Assembly: GCF_040054535.1 (NCBI RefSeq)
Contig: NC_090778.1
Location: 11,079,501-11,143,500, forward strand
Source of the DNA: Antennarius striatus
Lineage: Eukaryota > Chordata > Actinopteri > Lophiiformes > Antennariidae
Direction: 5' to 3'
DNA length: 64,000 bases
A program made the translations under genes and the position numbers. Below, piece by piece: positions 1 to 12,049 of the stretch (its first letter is position 1; every line of letters starts with the position of its first letter). The notes beneath the pieces were generated by a model. The model saw only the letters and a program-made list of their open reading frames with translations, was not told the DNA's origin and did no database searches.

Positions 1-2460
1 AATCTGAATGTGTTGATTTTCAGCTCTGATCATTAGACTTTAATTATTTGTTGCTGGTCAATTAAGGCAATGAAACACACCACAGGTGAAAACTTGGACG
101 CCAATGCCCTATAAATAAATACTGAGCAATCCTGAAAGAGAATGGTTGACAGCAACTCTGCACTATTTCATCTTTATAATAGTGACAAAAAGGCAGTGCA
201 GAACAATATACAGTATAGAACACAGAGGAGAATTAATTTTGCAAATGCCAGGAGACACTTATTTTGCTGTTCTAAACTGTAACCTGGAGGTTCAGTATTG
301 ATGTAAACACAATAAGGGCACATAAATGACTTTAACACTGAACATAAATCTGTTGAGCAGCCAACTCCACCAGCTGGGGCTGCCTAGTCTTTCTTTTTTG
401 TTATTGATAGAGCAATGACATATTGTAGGCTGTTTTGAGCTATTTTCAGCCGTTCTGTATTGGATGTGTGGAAAATTAAACACTGAAATATTACTGGACA
501 TTCCTGGTAAGCACAGGTTTATCAAGTCTACCAATATCAAAACTGATCAGAACAGTTCTCAGCAGAGTGTATATATTTGCCAGGGCCCCAAAGTCTCCTT
601 TAATTCAATTAAGCCTCATCCAAAATCAAGCTCATTGCTCTGTAACAGTATTAAATATTACATCATTCGCAACAGCAAACCTTTTAAAATACATTTTCAT
701 GAGAAGAAGTCAGCTGATATAACAAGGCTTCAGATGGGTTTCTGTGATTCTGATGTAACTCTGACAGCTTATCAGTATAGACAAAAGAATGTTGCATATT
801 TACAGTGGATCCAGATCTGTTTAAACTGATTATTACTATTCCTGATTGGCTTTTTTGACTGGTATGAATCCAGTAACCTTAAAGTACTGGTACAAGGCTA
901 TGATTTATTCAAAGCAAGCACAAGGAACCAACAGCAATAGTCACAGTTACACAAGATGAACACATAAATGTGTATTGCTTAACATTTTAGGTCACATCAT
1001 TTAGTTTAGCATCTGCATCTGAATCAGATCAATGCAGTTATATGTTAAAAAAAATATGATGGTTTTACTCCACCATCTTTTCGCAGGCTACGAAACAACA
1101 ACCCATTAACAAATGACCCGTATCGCCACTTTACAGCCACTGAAGTCAGTGGTGGTCCTCCAGCCTCATGCTGCATCGTATAAAAGATGACAAATGGTCA
1201 GAAACGATGAGTGAGAAACAAGACGCTGGAGGCTGAGAGACGGCGATAGGAAGACAATAGTTTGTGGTGTGAAAATCAATCAGCATGTCTGAAAGACCAC
1301 CAATTTGTAATCTGGAATGTGGCCAAAAACTAACTGTTATAGTAGTTGCAGCGTGCATCCAGCTTTTTCCTCATCCACATAATGAAATGATCTTTATCTG
1401 TCACAGTGCACATGTTATAGTAACAAGTTATTTTTCCTGTCACACACCAGCTCAATACAACCAGTCTACAGCACTAGTGAACAGCTCGGCTTCATTTGAA
1501 CATCTCACAAAGAAAGAGACTTGCTAAAGGGTACTTCAGCAGCCCTCTTTGCAAGAGGAAGAGATACAGGTTGAACCCACTTCCACTTAGGATCCAATAT
1601 CCCTTCACTACAGCAAAAGCAAATGCATCGCTCTCGCTGATAAGACTTTTATTGTGTCTTTTATCAGGAATAATTTAACCAAGACATTTTTCAGGATTAT
1701 TTTTTACACGCTGAGAAAAAAAAAATCAAGCATTTTCATCTTCTATGAACCACAATGTTCTCAAAGAAGGAAAGCTGAAGATGAGGGCATAGAAACAAAT
1801 TCATTAATGATTATCAGCTTCTTAAAGGTTTGGCAATATCTTTTTTCAACGCTGGACTTTCTCCCACTTTGATCATTAAATCTTAATTAAAAGCAAAGCT
1901 CAGTGGAGCTTTGGGGACCCCTGTGAGCTAACAGGGGTCACTGCTGTCAAGCACACATCAAAGACCTTAAAATGTCAACTAAAGCAAGTACAGTATGTAA
2001 ACGGTTTGCAAGAGTATTACAAGCTCCAGTGTAGTGTTATGTATAAAGACAGGCTGTCTATACAGTCACCATGAATGACTCACGTTTTAACCAAATAAAC
2101 TAACAACATTGAAAATCTCCATTTTCAGTCACACCATGAAAGGATCGACAAAAATGTGACTCCTTGGCTTCATCTTGAAGGTCTTTAGATGTGTTATCTG
2201 TTGAGGTCTGATAAGAAGAAATTATTTTTCATTTAATTGAACTACGCGTGTTTTAACTTGTTCTTATCAAGTTTATGTAATTTGATTAATCTCACAACAG
2301 AATAAATGAAAATAATCTAACTTTCCATTATCCATTATTATCTATGATATCCATGATTATTTTTTTATCATTATTTAACAGCCTACCATCTGCATGCCTC
2401 AAACTGTACCAGAACATAAATTATTATTTTCAGAGGAGCAGCCTGCAGGTGAGACCTTAC
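1..2460. other. No recognised gene
   Basis: AT-rich DNA with only short open frames that lack family motifs. If the candidate minus-strand exon at 2461-2568 is real, this stretch would be the start of its first intron. No repeat family was recognised. Confidence 0.4.
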
Positions 2461-2568
2461 CTCTGACACACAGCAGGGACATCGCTGCGGGATTTCGAGC
2501 AACAGTTCCTCCAAATCAGATGAGCCTTCAGTGAGTTGCAGCCCAGTTGCCTGTTGAACAGCAGTCAT
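2461..2568 (-). CDS. Candidate first coding exon of an unidentified minus-strand gene
   Basis: Reading leftwards from the ATG at 2568, 36 codons end exactly at a strong donor (CAGAG|GTAAGG, GT at 2460-2459), leaving phase 0. The peptide starts MTAVQQATGL, has an acidic/leucine stretch (SSDLEELLLE) and a small cysteine cluster (QRCPCC). The start context is weak (T at -3). I do not recognise the family and found no second exon before the window edge. A plus-strand donor-like CAG|GTGAGA at about 2446-2454 makes the strand uncertain. It could be chance. Confidence 0.28.
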
Positions 2569-2760
2569 GTACTCCGCTCCAAATGCTGTTTACCTTCCGC
2601 TTCATCACATTGAGTCATAAAGATGCACAGGTGTGAGCCGTGAACCGTCCAGGGGTCCCGGGGGCTGGAGCGATGCCAGTCAGACAATGAGCGACTAACT
2701 CCCGGCTGAAATCCGCTACAGCGGGGCGGCTCTTGTGATGCATTCAGGGACTGAGGTGAA
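2569..2760 (-). promoter_or_regulatory. GC/CpG-richer block, possible promoter and 5' UTR
   Basis: This block has several CpGs (around 2640-2735), unlike the AT-rich DNA around it, and sits directly upstream of the candidate exon at 2461-2568. The promoter role is inferred from composition only. Confidence 0.25.
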
Positions 2761-3012
2761 AGTAGGAATTCTACTTTGAAAACCCAAGTGAAGCATGATA
2801 GTGCCCCCCCCCCCCCCTTCTGTCTTTCGAATGGAGAAATCCTCCAGCATCATCGAAGGTGTTGAAATTGATCTTGGACTGCTTTACAATAAAACCACTT
2901 TTTCGCCTGATGACAACCTGCACGCTTGTTGCTTCTGGTTCCATTATTGAAGAAAGATTATTTCTAGTGAATAGTAATTTGCATGACTGTATCTCAGTCT
3001 AATCGTTTATAC

Positions 3013-3403
3013 CACACATCAAACTCAAGGCACGGGGGCCAAATGTGGCATAAAGGGTCAGTGTCTAAAAATAAATATTAGGTCAAAAAAAATTTTTGCT
3101 TTGAGCAAAACTACATTTCCCACAATGCAGCATTACGCCAAAAACGTTTTGAACAAAGTTAATGTTCTAACTTGTGATTGATGCTATTATTCTTCATTCA
3201 CTTGGATAGCTTGATCCTTGATTGATGGACTTATATGTGTTTCACAACCTGACAAATTAAAACGATTTATGTTATAACAGAAAACAAACATTTTTCTGTA
3301 CAAATGTAACTTGAACAAGTAATAAATTCATAGTTATATAACATTAAGGAGTACAGCCATTATGCTGATGTTGCCCTCAGTGAAAATGAGTTTGACACCC
3401 CTG
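3013..3403. mobile_element. Non-autonomous hAT-like element (MITE), 391 bp
   Basis: The right end, read inward on the minus strand, is CAGGGGTGTCAAACTCA; the left end is CACACATCAAACTCA, an eroded version of the same terminus. The flanking octamers are GTTTATAC (3005-3012) and CTTTATAC (3404-3411), a 7/8 match and the 8-bp length expected for hAT insertions. There is no open reading frame. A CAGGGGTGTCAAACTCA-type terminus is common in fish hAT elements (recalled, not searched). Confidence 0.65.
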
Positions 3404-3411
3404 CTTTATAC

Positions 3412-3570
3412 CATCATCCATCCAGAACTTGAAACACATATTCTTGTGGGGGTGCAGGAGCCTGTCCCAGTTCACATCTGGGAAGAGGCCAAGCATGCAC
3501 TTGACAGGTGGCCAGTTCACCACGGGGATCAGCACACATCACGTCATATACATAACTATGAAAACTCATA
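3412..3570 (+). mobile_element. Diverged L2-like LINE fragment
   Basis: The order of phrases (catccatccagaac, then gtgcaggagcctgtcccag, then tggccagttcaccacgggg and a CA-rich end) matches a widespread fish LINE fragment that also occurs at about 6030, 23862-24060 and 51108-51420 in this window. It directly follows the right target duplication of the preceding element. Confidence 0.4.
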
Positions 3571-4726
3571 CTCATACAATTGAGATGATTAAAACCCTTG
3601 AATATTAAAAATGGCTCACTGAAAATTTAAATGCTGTTAAGCAGCAGCCCACTCCAGTTGGACCTGCCACCAACTGTGGTTTGTTGACTATATTTACTAT
3701 AGTACATGAACAACATTTCACAAATTCAGATTCACTTTTCTTGTGAAGAAAAGTGTCATGAATGGCAAATATCAAACATAAAAGATTCTTCTCTGAGATG
3801 CAACAAGAACTTGTCTTTACTTCCAGCTTTTGGATCAGAAAAATATCTATCAGCCATAAATATCTAAGTGTATTGTTACAGATTAGTCTAAACACCTAAT
3901 ATCTGAAATTACTCTCCAGACATTTCCAGATTTTTTGTTTTATGCTTGTTCCATATTCAAGTATTTTCTCCACATCTGCCACCCAGAAAGAGTCACCAGT
4001 GTCGGATTAGCCGTGTTTGAAATAAATTATAATAAGTTTAAGAAACACCTTTAGACCCTGATATTTTCTTTAACTAAACGTGAATTCTGGAGGACAAGGA
4101 ACACCTCACACACAAAGAAATTATTAAATTCATTTTGCCTGAAAAGCATCTTTAAGAAGTCAACAAAGACATAATAAACTATGAGCGGCAATAAGTGCTC
4201 TAGAAAGACAAAGTCTGAGCTGTCCAAATTGACAAACCACATGTGAACAACATGAATTTAGACCAAATATAGCTTTCTCATTGCCTGATCCATCATCATT
4301 ATACCTAGAGTGTGAAGTGATGGACTCAGCATGCCTGCTGACACCTGTCTGTGCCAAAACAAAATGTCCTGAGAAAGTCTCATTTAAATATGAAGAAAAT
4401 TGAAATCTGCCACAAAATCACTCAGTACAGTTTTTTACTCTGAGCAATTCTATCTGCAACAACACGTTACCACTGAGATTATAATGATAGAACTGCTCAG
4501 ATGAAAATAGTTAATGGAAAGATGGAAGTGTTTAGAACCACATTTATTTATTAGTATGAATTTTAAACAAGTGGGGTGTGACTGAGAATTTCTCACATTA
4601 TAAAATCAATTATCACAAAATGATCAGGCATAGAGAATCAGTTGTAAATGAGTACAAGGTGAGCACAAGCATTAGATACAAGCCAGTCATCTCTATACAC
4701 CAGCGGACAGCAAGGGAATCTTGAAG
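3571..4726. other. No recognised feature
   Basis: AT-rich, single-copy-looking sequence. Short open frames on both strands show no domain or splice support. Confidence 0.4.
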
Positions 4727-4975
4727 AAGAAACTATTAATCCCCAAGGGGAAATTATTTTTCCACTCAATGTACTGTATAAATGTACATAGAGTGGAAAA
4801 ATAAGACATAACACACACGGCCTGTAAGCATGCTAATTAGGCAGAGATGGTCGAGTGACGGGCAGCCAGATAGCACCGTAAGAGTAGCTTGTGGGGCGCC
4901 TCAGCAGTGCTCAGGAGGTGAACTGGTACGTCTCCAACTTAAGGTTCACACTCCACACTTTCTGGTCCATGATGG
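4727..4975 (-). mobile_element. Diverged tRNA-derived SINE fragment
   Basis: The element's tail (aatccccaaggggaaatta) is followed by segments resembling the SINE body seen at 15838-16209: GGCCTGTAAGCATGC, then GGGGCGCCTCAGCAGTGCTC and AGGAGGTGAACTGG. It is in minus orientation because the tail comes first. The tRNA-like head is lost. A near-perfect 18-bp stem-loop (4759-4802) lies in the tail region. Confidence 0.5.
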
Positions 4976-4987
4976 TCTTAAATCACT

Positions 4988-4989
4988 AC

Positions 4990-5020
<31 letters not shown>

Positions 5021-5140
5021 ATTATTTATTTATTTATTTGAAAGGGGACAATGCAATTTCATAAAACACATGATTATACATGGTTAAAAAAGCCAGAATT
5101 AGCCAGAAGGCTGGTTTTCATCTGTAATCCCCTGGCCATG
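4988..5140. repeat. (TTTAG)n/(TTTA)n run with a probable retroelement end
   Basis: Repeated TTTAG and TTTA units run into GAAAGGGGACAATGCA and AGCCAGAATTAGCCAGAAGG. The block looks like the 3' end of a fish interspersed repeat; the family is not determined. Confidence 0.35.
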
Positions 5141-7579
5141 ATGTATAAAAAGCAATAAAAACAGTAAAATAGTCAAATCAGTAAAATACATCTACAATAT
5201 AATAAAAAATATACATATTCAAACACTTGCTGTATAATTAAAAGAGAGAAAGCATCACACAAATCAACATAACATTTGATCACAACATCAAAACATCACA
5301 ACAGGCTTGTCTTAGTGTTGGCAGCAGTAGGTGTCGATAAGCTACATCTTCAAGTTTTTTGTGAAGACCTTGTATGTTGTAAGAAGTTTCCAGTCCCCAA
5401 GCCAAGATCTAGTGTACTGAGCTACTCACACCAAAAACTACAGACAAAAAGAAACATGTCAGTTATGGCCATACTTGATCAAAGTACTGTAATTGTGAAA
5501 TTTTTCGTATGAGTTCGGAACATAAATGAAAAAAATTCTATGATTTGAAACCAACAATGTTTGAATGCCTTGACATTTAAGCCACAATAAAAACAGAGTA
5601 AAACTTTAAAAGGCTAATACTGGAGATATTTGGGAGTGTGATGAGGCTGACATGAGCCAAATAATGTGGCAGTCAATGCAATAATTAGAGAGGGGGAGCC
5701 CCTAATCAAGTTACCAGAATGACGACATTTAAAACTCGTTTGATTTGTTTTTAATATCCTAAAAACTGCCAATACCTTATTAAATGTCAGTTTCTTTTAA
5801 ATCTTTGTTGCTTGCAGAGTGAAAATGCAGATTTAGGCCATCTGTTACATACAAAGGTGGGAAATTTCCCCCTGTTGCTTCCATAGTTCACTCACAAAGT
5901 CAGCCTCAAGACACCGGTCCATCAACATGTGAGTGGACTAAAACAATTCTAAAGTGTTATGTGAACCAACTGAACTGAAATCCTGAAGTTAGGTGCAGCT
6001 TCATTCTGGACTGCAGTGCTGGTAGCTAGAAACCCGGGGGTTGCTGGAGCCTATCTCAGCTGACTTACAGGCGAGAGGCGAGGGACAGTACAAACGCGAC
6101 GTCAGTGCACTGGAGAGAAGAGTGTGTGGAAAGAACATTACCTTAGAATTTCAGAATGGATGCTGAACCAAAAAGAATATTGAATGCAAACAGAATTGCC
6201 TCCGCTGCTTGCACATATATGATCAGAGCTCACCTCCTAAAAATTGGTATGTTCACAGGTATGAGCAGTTGGACACAATCTGTAGAACTTCACAGGTATT
6301 ATAACAACCCTTTATTTTAAATACTAGTAATTTGTTATTGTTCATGAAATTGAACTCTAAATAGAAAAAAAATACTAAAATCTCAGAAATTATGAGAATT
6401 GCCTGTTTTCATCTGGGGAAAGCAAAAATGCATCACTGGCCCAATTATGAATCATAGTACTGAAGCAAAACAGTCACATTTTCAAACACTGCTGTGCTAA
6501 AAATGCTATTTGTTTCATGCCAAGTAGTCAAGTCTACAGATAATTAAATATTTGACAAGTATTTGTTTCAAACAAAATCTACCTCATTTGTAGAGTCAGA
6601 AATGTTTCTTGGCTAAATTGCACAAAAGCTTAGATTACTGATTGTTTGGATCACAAGAACCACAACGTCCCTTTACAATGACAGGTCATGGCTACCTTCA
6701 AGATTTGCTTTCTGAGCTCCAGGGCGTGGATTTTGATGTCAGGTGCTTCCATCTAGTGGCAAATACACAAAAACCAAACTGATTACTTCACTTTCCTGAG
6801 AAAGTTACAATTAACAGCACACTAAGAGGCACAAACAGTTAAAGATGCCATCCCCCAAGATGATCATTTACAATCTGGTATATAATTTAAACACCAAAAA
6901 AAGTATACAAAATTTAATGGCAAACAAATCAAAATCAAAATAAGTTGTCAAGTTAACTGTTTCAGAATTATAAATTGTGTCACAACAGGGCTGAACATTC
7001 CACAAACTGAAATCTTGTCCTAAGATTTCTTTTTATGTTGAATGTTTAACAAATCATTTATATAACAAGGGACATCTAGAAAAGTCCTCGTCACAGGGTG
7101 AAACGGGTGTGACTGACAAATGGATATCTACATTTAAATGTAGGGCATTCATAAATGTGCTCCGTTTAGTTTGACCAAGCCAGCATTTTTGTTGTGATGA
7201 GGTTTGATTGTAGCTTGGCCTCTTCTAAAAAGTGCTTGATCTTGAAGTATTTAAAGAGAAAAGCAAAAAAAAAAAGGATCTCAAATGCACTATGCCAATC
7301 TCCTTGGTTTACTGAAAAGAAATCAAACTAACTTAGTGAACAAAAACAATGTGTAGGTCTTTATGATTCACTGAGAATTGTAGCCTAAATGTTCTCCACT
7401 TCTTGAGGTCAAGTGAAGTTCACCATTACTAAAAATTAGAAAGACACAGTTAGCCATCAAGTCCTGAGAACCATGCATAACTCGTAAATTAATAAGATCA
7501 CAACTTGCCAACCGATCTTATTGAATCTCCTCACCTAGGTCCTGCCTCAGGTGGGCTAACATGATGAAAATCAAAACTT
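5141..7579. other. No gene; small repeat fragment near 6030
   Basis: Mostly AT-rich sequence. About 6030-6110 (ggttgctggagcctatctca, then gcgagaggcgaggg) resembles the L2-like fragment described at 51108-51420. No exon or RNA gene recognised. Confidence 0.35.
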
Positions 7580-9090
7580 CCCATGGGCCAATTATGTCTT
7601 GGTACAACAGGATGGGGCTTATTCTCAACAACAGGAACTGAGAAATGATGCTGTGGTAAATACTCAACACCAGGAACCAGAGGAAGGAGCTTCTGCTCAA
7701 CTCCAGACACAGAGATATGGCTGGGGGTTGTGGTCTACACTGTGCACCAGGAGCAGGGGCTTGAGGTTGAGACCAGCCACAGAGAGATAGGGCTTGGGCT
7801 TACTATTAACACCGGCCACAGGGAGAGGAGACTGAGGCTTGCGCTCAATGCTGGGCACAGTCAGTTCTGGACGGGGCTTGCGCTCAACAACAGGAACTGA
7901 GAGATGGGGCTGGGGCTTCTGCCCACTGTGCACCAGGGACTGGGGCATATGTTCAAGGCCAGGCACAGAGTAATGTGGCTTACGCTCAAGGCCAGGCAGA
8001 GAAAGATTGGGCTTGGACTTACTATCAACACCGGGCCCAGAGAGGTGGCTGGGGCTTGCACTTAATGCCGGTCACAGTCAGGTGAGGATGAGGCTTACAC
8101 TGAACGTTGGATGCAGAGAGATTAGGCTGGAGTTTGCCCTCACTGTGCACCATTGGCAGGGGTTTGCGCTCAAGGCTGGGCACAGAGAGCAGTGGATGCG
8201 GTTTTCGCTCAATGCCAGGGGGATGGGACTGGGGCTCAACCACAGGAACTGAGAGATGGGGCAAGGGCTTGTGCTCAAAACTGGGCACGGTGAGCTGTGG
8301 ATGGGGCTTGTGCTCAACATCCAGAACAGAGTTATGAGGCTGGGTCTTGTGGTCAATGCTGAAAACAGAGCGGGGGCTTGTGCTCAATGCCAGGCACAAA
8401 GAGAAATGGATGGGCTTTTTGCTCAATGTCGGGCAAAGAGAAATGGGACTGGAGCACAACAAAAGCAAATGGGATATGGGGCAGTGGCTTGCGCTCAACA
8501 TATGGAACAGAGAAATGGGGCTGGGACTTATGCTCACTGACCACAAGGGTCTGGGGCTTTCAGTCAGTGCCAGGCACAGACAGATGGAACTGGGACTCAA
8601 CAACAAGAACTGAGAGGTAGTGCAGGGACTTGTTGTCAATGCCAGCAACTGAGCTGTGGATGGAGCTTGCGCTCAACACTGGATATCAGGAGCTGGAGTT
8701 TGCCTTCAAGGCTGGGCACAGGCAGTTCTGGATGTGGCTTGGGGTCAAGGCCGGAAATCGAGAAATATGAATGGGGCTTGAACTCAATGCCATGCACCAA
8801 GGGAAGGGGCTTGAGCCGAAGGCTGTGCAGTGTGAGCTGGGGCTGAGACTTGTGGTCAATGGCAGGCGCTGTGACCTGTCGATGGGACTTGTGCTCAACG
8901 CTGGACACCATGAACTGTGTATGAGCCTTGCGCTCAACAACAGGAACTAAGATGGTGCTGGAGCTTTCTCTTTACATTTGGAACTGAGGTATGCGGCTTG
9001 GGTTTGCGCACAATGCCGAGCACTGACAGATGGACACCGGGGTCAAGGGCTGGGGCAGGGACTGGATGTGGTTGCTCCTTTCCTGATCCT
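7580..9090 (-). repeat. Degenerate 42-bp minisatellite array, about 36 units
   Basis: The unit contains GGGGCTTGCGCTCAA followed by a GGCACAGAGAG-type block, spaced 41-43 bp across the whole interval. Because 42 is a multiple of three, the minus strand reads as a 14-residue repeat with core ERKPHPHLSVP. Open stretches of 60-100 codons occur in different frames (for example 7697-7966, 8353-8544 and 8636-8911), so indels have shifted the frame several times. No continuous exon, signal peptide or splice pattern was found. It is either a non-coding satellite or a decayed repeat-coding exon. Confidence 0.75.
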
Positions 9091-10403
9091 CAGGCTTAAG
9101 TTGATTATTGGTAACTGTTGAATAATCACAAAACAAATATACTTACTCTACTCATACAACCCCAAGGTATATATTTCCCAAGACCAGCAGTTTCAATATA
9201 CCGTAGTTTTGCAGTTCCATTATTATTGTGGTTGTTTGTGTGGTTGTTCATGTGTCAATATAATTTGTTGTCTTACGTTTCATCACTGCAGGGAGCTCTC
9301 CAGTAAAAACCAGCCATAGAGGCAGGACACTGTACAAAACATGATTATGTACTGTATTGTCAATTTATTGCGTGCACCAAAAAAATGCTTTAAATTTACC
9401 GAGGAAAAAGTGTCATCATGGCCTCAGCCAGAAATCTTGTCAGATGAACAGATGTGTGAGTGGAAACCAGCAGAGTTGTGATAAGAGAAAGTCCCACGCG
9501 ACTCTTTAAAAAAGTTACTGGAAACAGTTGGAAGTGATTAGAATCAGTCATGATACACGGGTGGTCCAAATAAATCCTCATTTAAAATCCTGCACAGCAT
9601 TCATTTTGCTTCACATTCACAAATTTTAAAGAGACATGTTTCCTTTTGCTTAGGTTGATAGTTGGAATTTTAATTAAATTTATTTTATATAAAGGCAACT
9701 GATGTGCCCATATGGTGATGAGCACTAAACTGATTGGCAGTCGATTTAGAATTATTTTAAATTTTAAAAAGCTAGTGCCAAGGACTAAAGTAAATTCCTC
9801 TATCTGAAGACAAATTAGCATTAAATGTTGAATCCATTGAGTGTGAAAGTCAGTGTCTGTAGATAAAATGAAAGAAACAGAAGATGCAGTCTGCCTGACT
9901 CATCAAGCTGTTTGACTTCAGAGATGAGTAACTCCTCCATGAGGAGTTGCTGACATTAACATAAACTTTAAAAGAATACTAATTTTTTGGGGGGTAAATA
10001 TTAAGGATACAAAAAAAAAATCCTAAAAAATGATCAACAAGGCTACTTTCAAAAGGTATGATCAAGTTTTCAGATGGTGTAAACAACAAATTTGATCAAA
10101 CCCTTTAAAGATCAAACGATGGACTACTCATGTCAGTGGCACAATATGGTCACTTCTAAAACCCAGCAGTCCTCCCCTGATTTAACTCTTCACTCTTTCT
10201 ATAAACAAAGCAACAATTAAAAAAAAAACACGTTTTAGGCAGTCTTCTTTGACTTTCAGTAATTATGCCTGAACTGATTAGTTTATTTTCATGACAGTGG
10301 TTCAGTTGAGGAAATAAAGAGGATAATTACATCTTTGATAGCAGAAATATCGGGCGTAAAAAGACTGGTTGAAAAATTCCACTTTGTTGGCTCCACAGTC
10401 GAA
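9091..10403. other. No recognised feature
   Basis: AT-rich sequence with homopolymer runs and no supported exon, RNA gene or repeat family. Confidence 0.35.
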
Positions 10404-10416
10404 CCAGCAGATGGCG
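10404..10416 (+). promoter_or_regulatory. CTCF-like motif
   Basis: CCAGCAGATGGCG fits the CTCF core pattern CCASYAGRKGGC. Weaker 11/12 relatives of the core occur at 6749-6761 (minus) and 42448-42460 (plus). Motif match only. Confidence 0.3.
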
Positions 10417-10544
10417 ACAAGCTACGGGTCATGTGTTGAGTTCATCGCGCCTGACAAAATTTGATTCCCCACTGACAACTTTTAAGATGTTATAAATTCA
10501 GATTAGAAAGGAAATTATCTCATCTATTAATTGAAAATGTACAA

Positions 10545-10620
10545 TCTTCTTCTTTTCCTTTCGGCTTTTCCCTTCAGAGGTCGCCACAGCGAATCAATTT
10601 CCTCCGTACAATAAGTCCTT
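10545..10620 (-). mobile_element. 3' end of an RTE-type LINE (short fragment)
   Basis: Its reverse complement carries the GGTGACC-like segment, CTGAAGGGAAAAGCCGAAAGG and the AAGAAGAAGA end seen at the 3' end of the RTE fragment at 52465-53004. It is a severely 5'-truncated insertion in minus orientation. Confidence 0.6.
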
Positions 10621-11385
10621 AAATTCCTCGAATTATTATTAGTTCTATAAAAGGAGTCAGTGGATTTCAGTGATACAGGTCATTTCAATGATATTTCTCT
10701 TGGCCTGAATTCACAAAGCTAAAAGCAGCCCATGCAGTCCTCTTCATTATTTCATACGGTTGGATTTGTCCGATTAAAACAAAAATAAATTCTCTAAATT
10801 TTGATGTGTCATGTAATTGATAGATAAAATCACTCCCCCCCAAACCGATCTGACTAAATGACTACTTTGATAACAAATTCTCTAATCTTGTGAAATTGTA
10901 AGTCATAATTAATATAAATTTTAGTTTTCATATAAGAGCATGATATATTTCTATATAAATAGTTAATATTTATATAAAAATATTATATATAAAGTAATGC
11001 CGGTTGATGTAACTGGCGTTACTTTATGTTCTCAATTTGTTTATAATTATCTTTACTACTGATTTATGACATGTAACAATACAGCAAAGAGGGTACACCC
11101 ACAAGGGAAATAATTGTTTCATGACAATTTAATCAAGAGTCTAAATATATGACTATATGATGAACTGAATAGTACATAGATTACTAAGTCTAATGTATTA
11201 TTTTTGACCATGTGCAATTTTTTAAAATATCATATTTAGTCTTGGGTCTTGCTCAAAATAAAATATTATCAGCCATTTGTTCTTCTGTATTAATACAATA
11301 GTCATCTTGGGCAATATCACATGTACAGATGCTGATAAGAAGTGATTTAAGACATTACAGTAGATCACATGTGTGTGTGAGAGAG
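10621..11385. other. No recognised feature
   Basis: AT-rich sequence with short TATA-type palindromic runs near 10925-11000. No gene. Confidence 0.35.
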
Positions 11386-11695
11386 AGTGTGTGTGTGTAT
11401 ATATATATGTGTATTCATATACAATATATAGATTAGAACAGCTATATGTATATACAGTATACATTATACTGTATGTGTGTGTATATAGACTGTACATATA
11501 TACTGTATATAATATACTGCATATATACAGTGTATATATACATATAATATGTACAGTATATATATATATATATTCTGTATGTGTATATATACTGTATATA
11601 CAGTGTATATATACATATGTATACATACTGTATATGTGTATATGTACTGTATATGTGCATATGCAGTAAACTGTATATGTATATCTACATGAGGA
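11386..11695. repeat. Imperfect (TA/TG)n array with repeated TACTGTATA/TATACAGTA palindromes
   Basis: GTGTGTGTATATATAT grades into repeated TATATACTGTATA and TATACAGTGTATA units on alternating strands. Long Tyr/Ile/Val/Cys-only open frames across it are repeat artefacts. Alternating complementary units can fold into many hairpins. Confidence 0.75.
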
Positions 11696-12049
11696 AAAAC
11701 ACGCTTCTAAGGAATATTAGGTCATGTTGGCCCGTAGTGTCTGAGGTCATTTCAGCTGAAAGGTCCGATTTGGGAGGTAAGCAAAAGCCTGATAATAGGG
11801 TGGATCCAGACGTGTAGAGACTGGTGAGATCCGAAAGTCAGTGAAGATCTTACAAGATACCAATCCTATAACTGTTGTCTTCTCCTTTTAGCGAGTGTGT
11901 TTTAAATGTTCTAGGTTGTTTGAACCTGACAGTGTTGGCACACCCAGGGTGAACCCAGGGTGCAGGACCAATTCTCCATCTGAACCCTGTAATTTCGTTA
12001 TACCATCTGTATGCTAATGACAAATGAAGATCTTTAATGTGAATCTTAA
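11696..12049. other. Unique spacer between two AT arrays
   Basis: About 350 bp of normal composition, including a short internal duplication (ACCCAGGGTGAACCCAGGGTG at about 11941-11961). No coding signal. Confidence 0.35.

Noticed and set aside
464-829. 121-codon open frame near the left edge
   Set aside because: No domain, no splice support, AT-rich composition like the surrounding DNA.
7580-9090. CRISPR-like regular repeats
   Set aside because: Units are contiguous 42-bp degenerate tandem copies without unique spacers, in a vertebrate genome.
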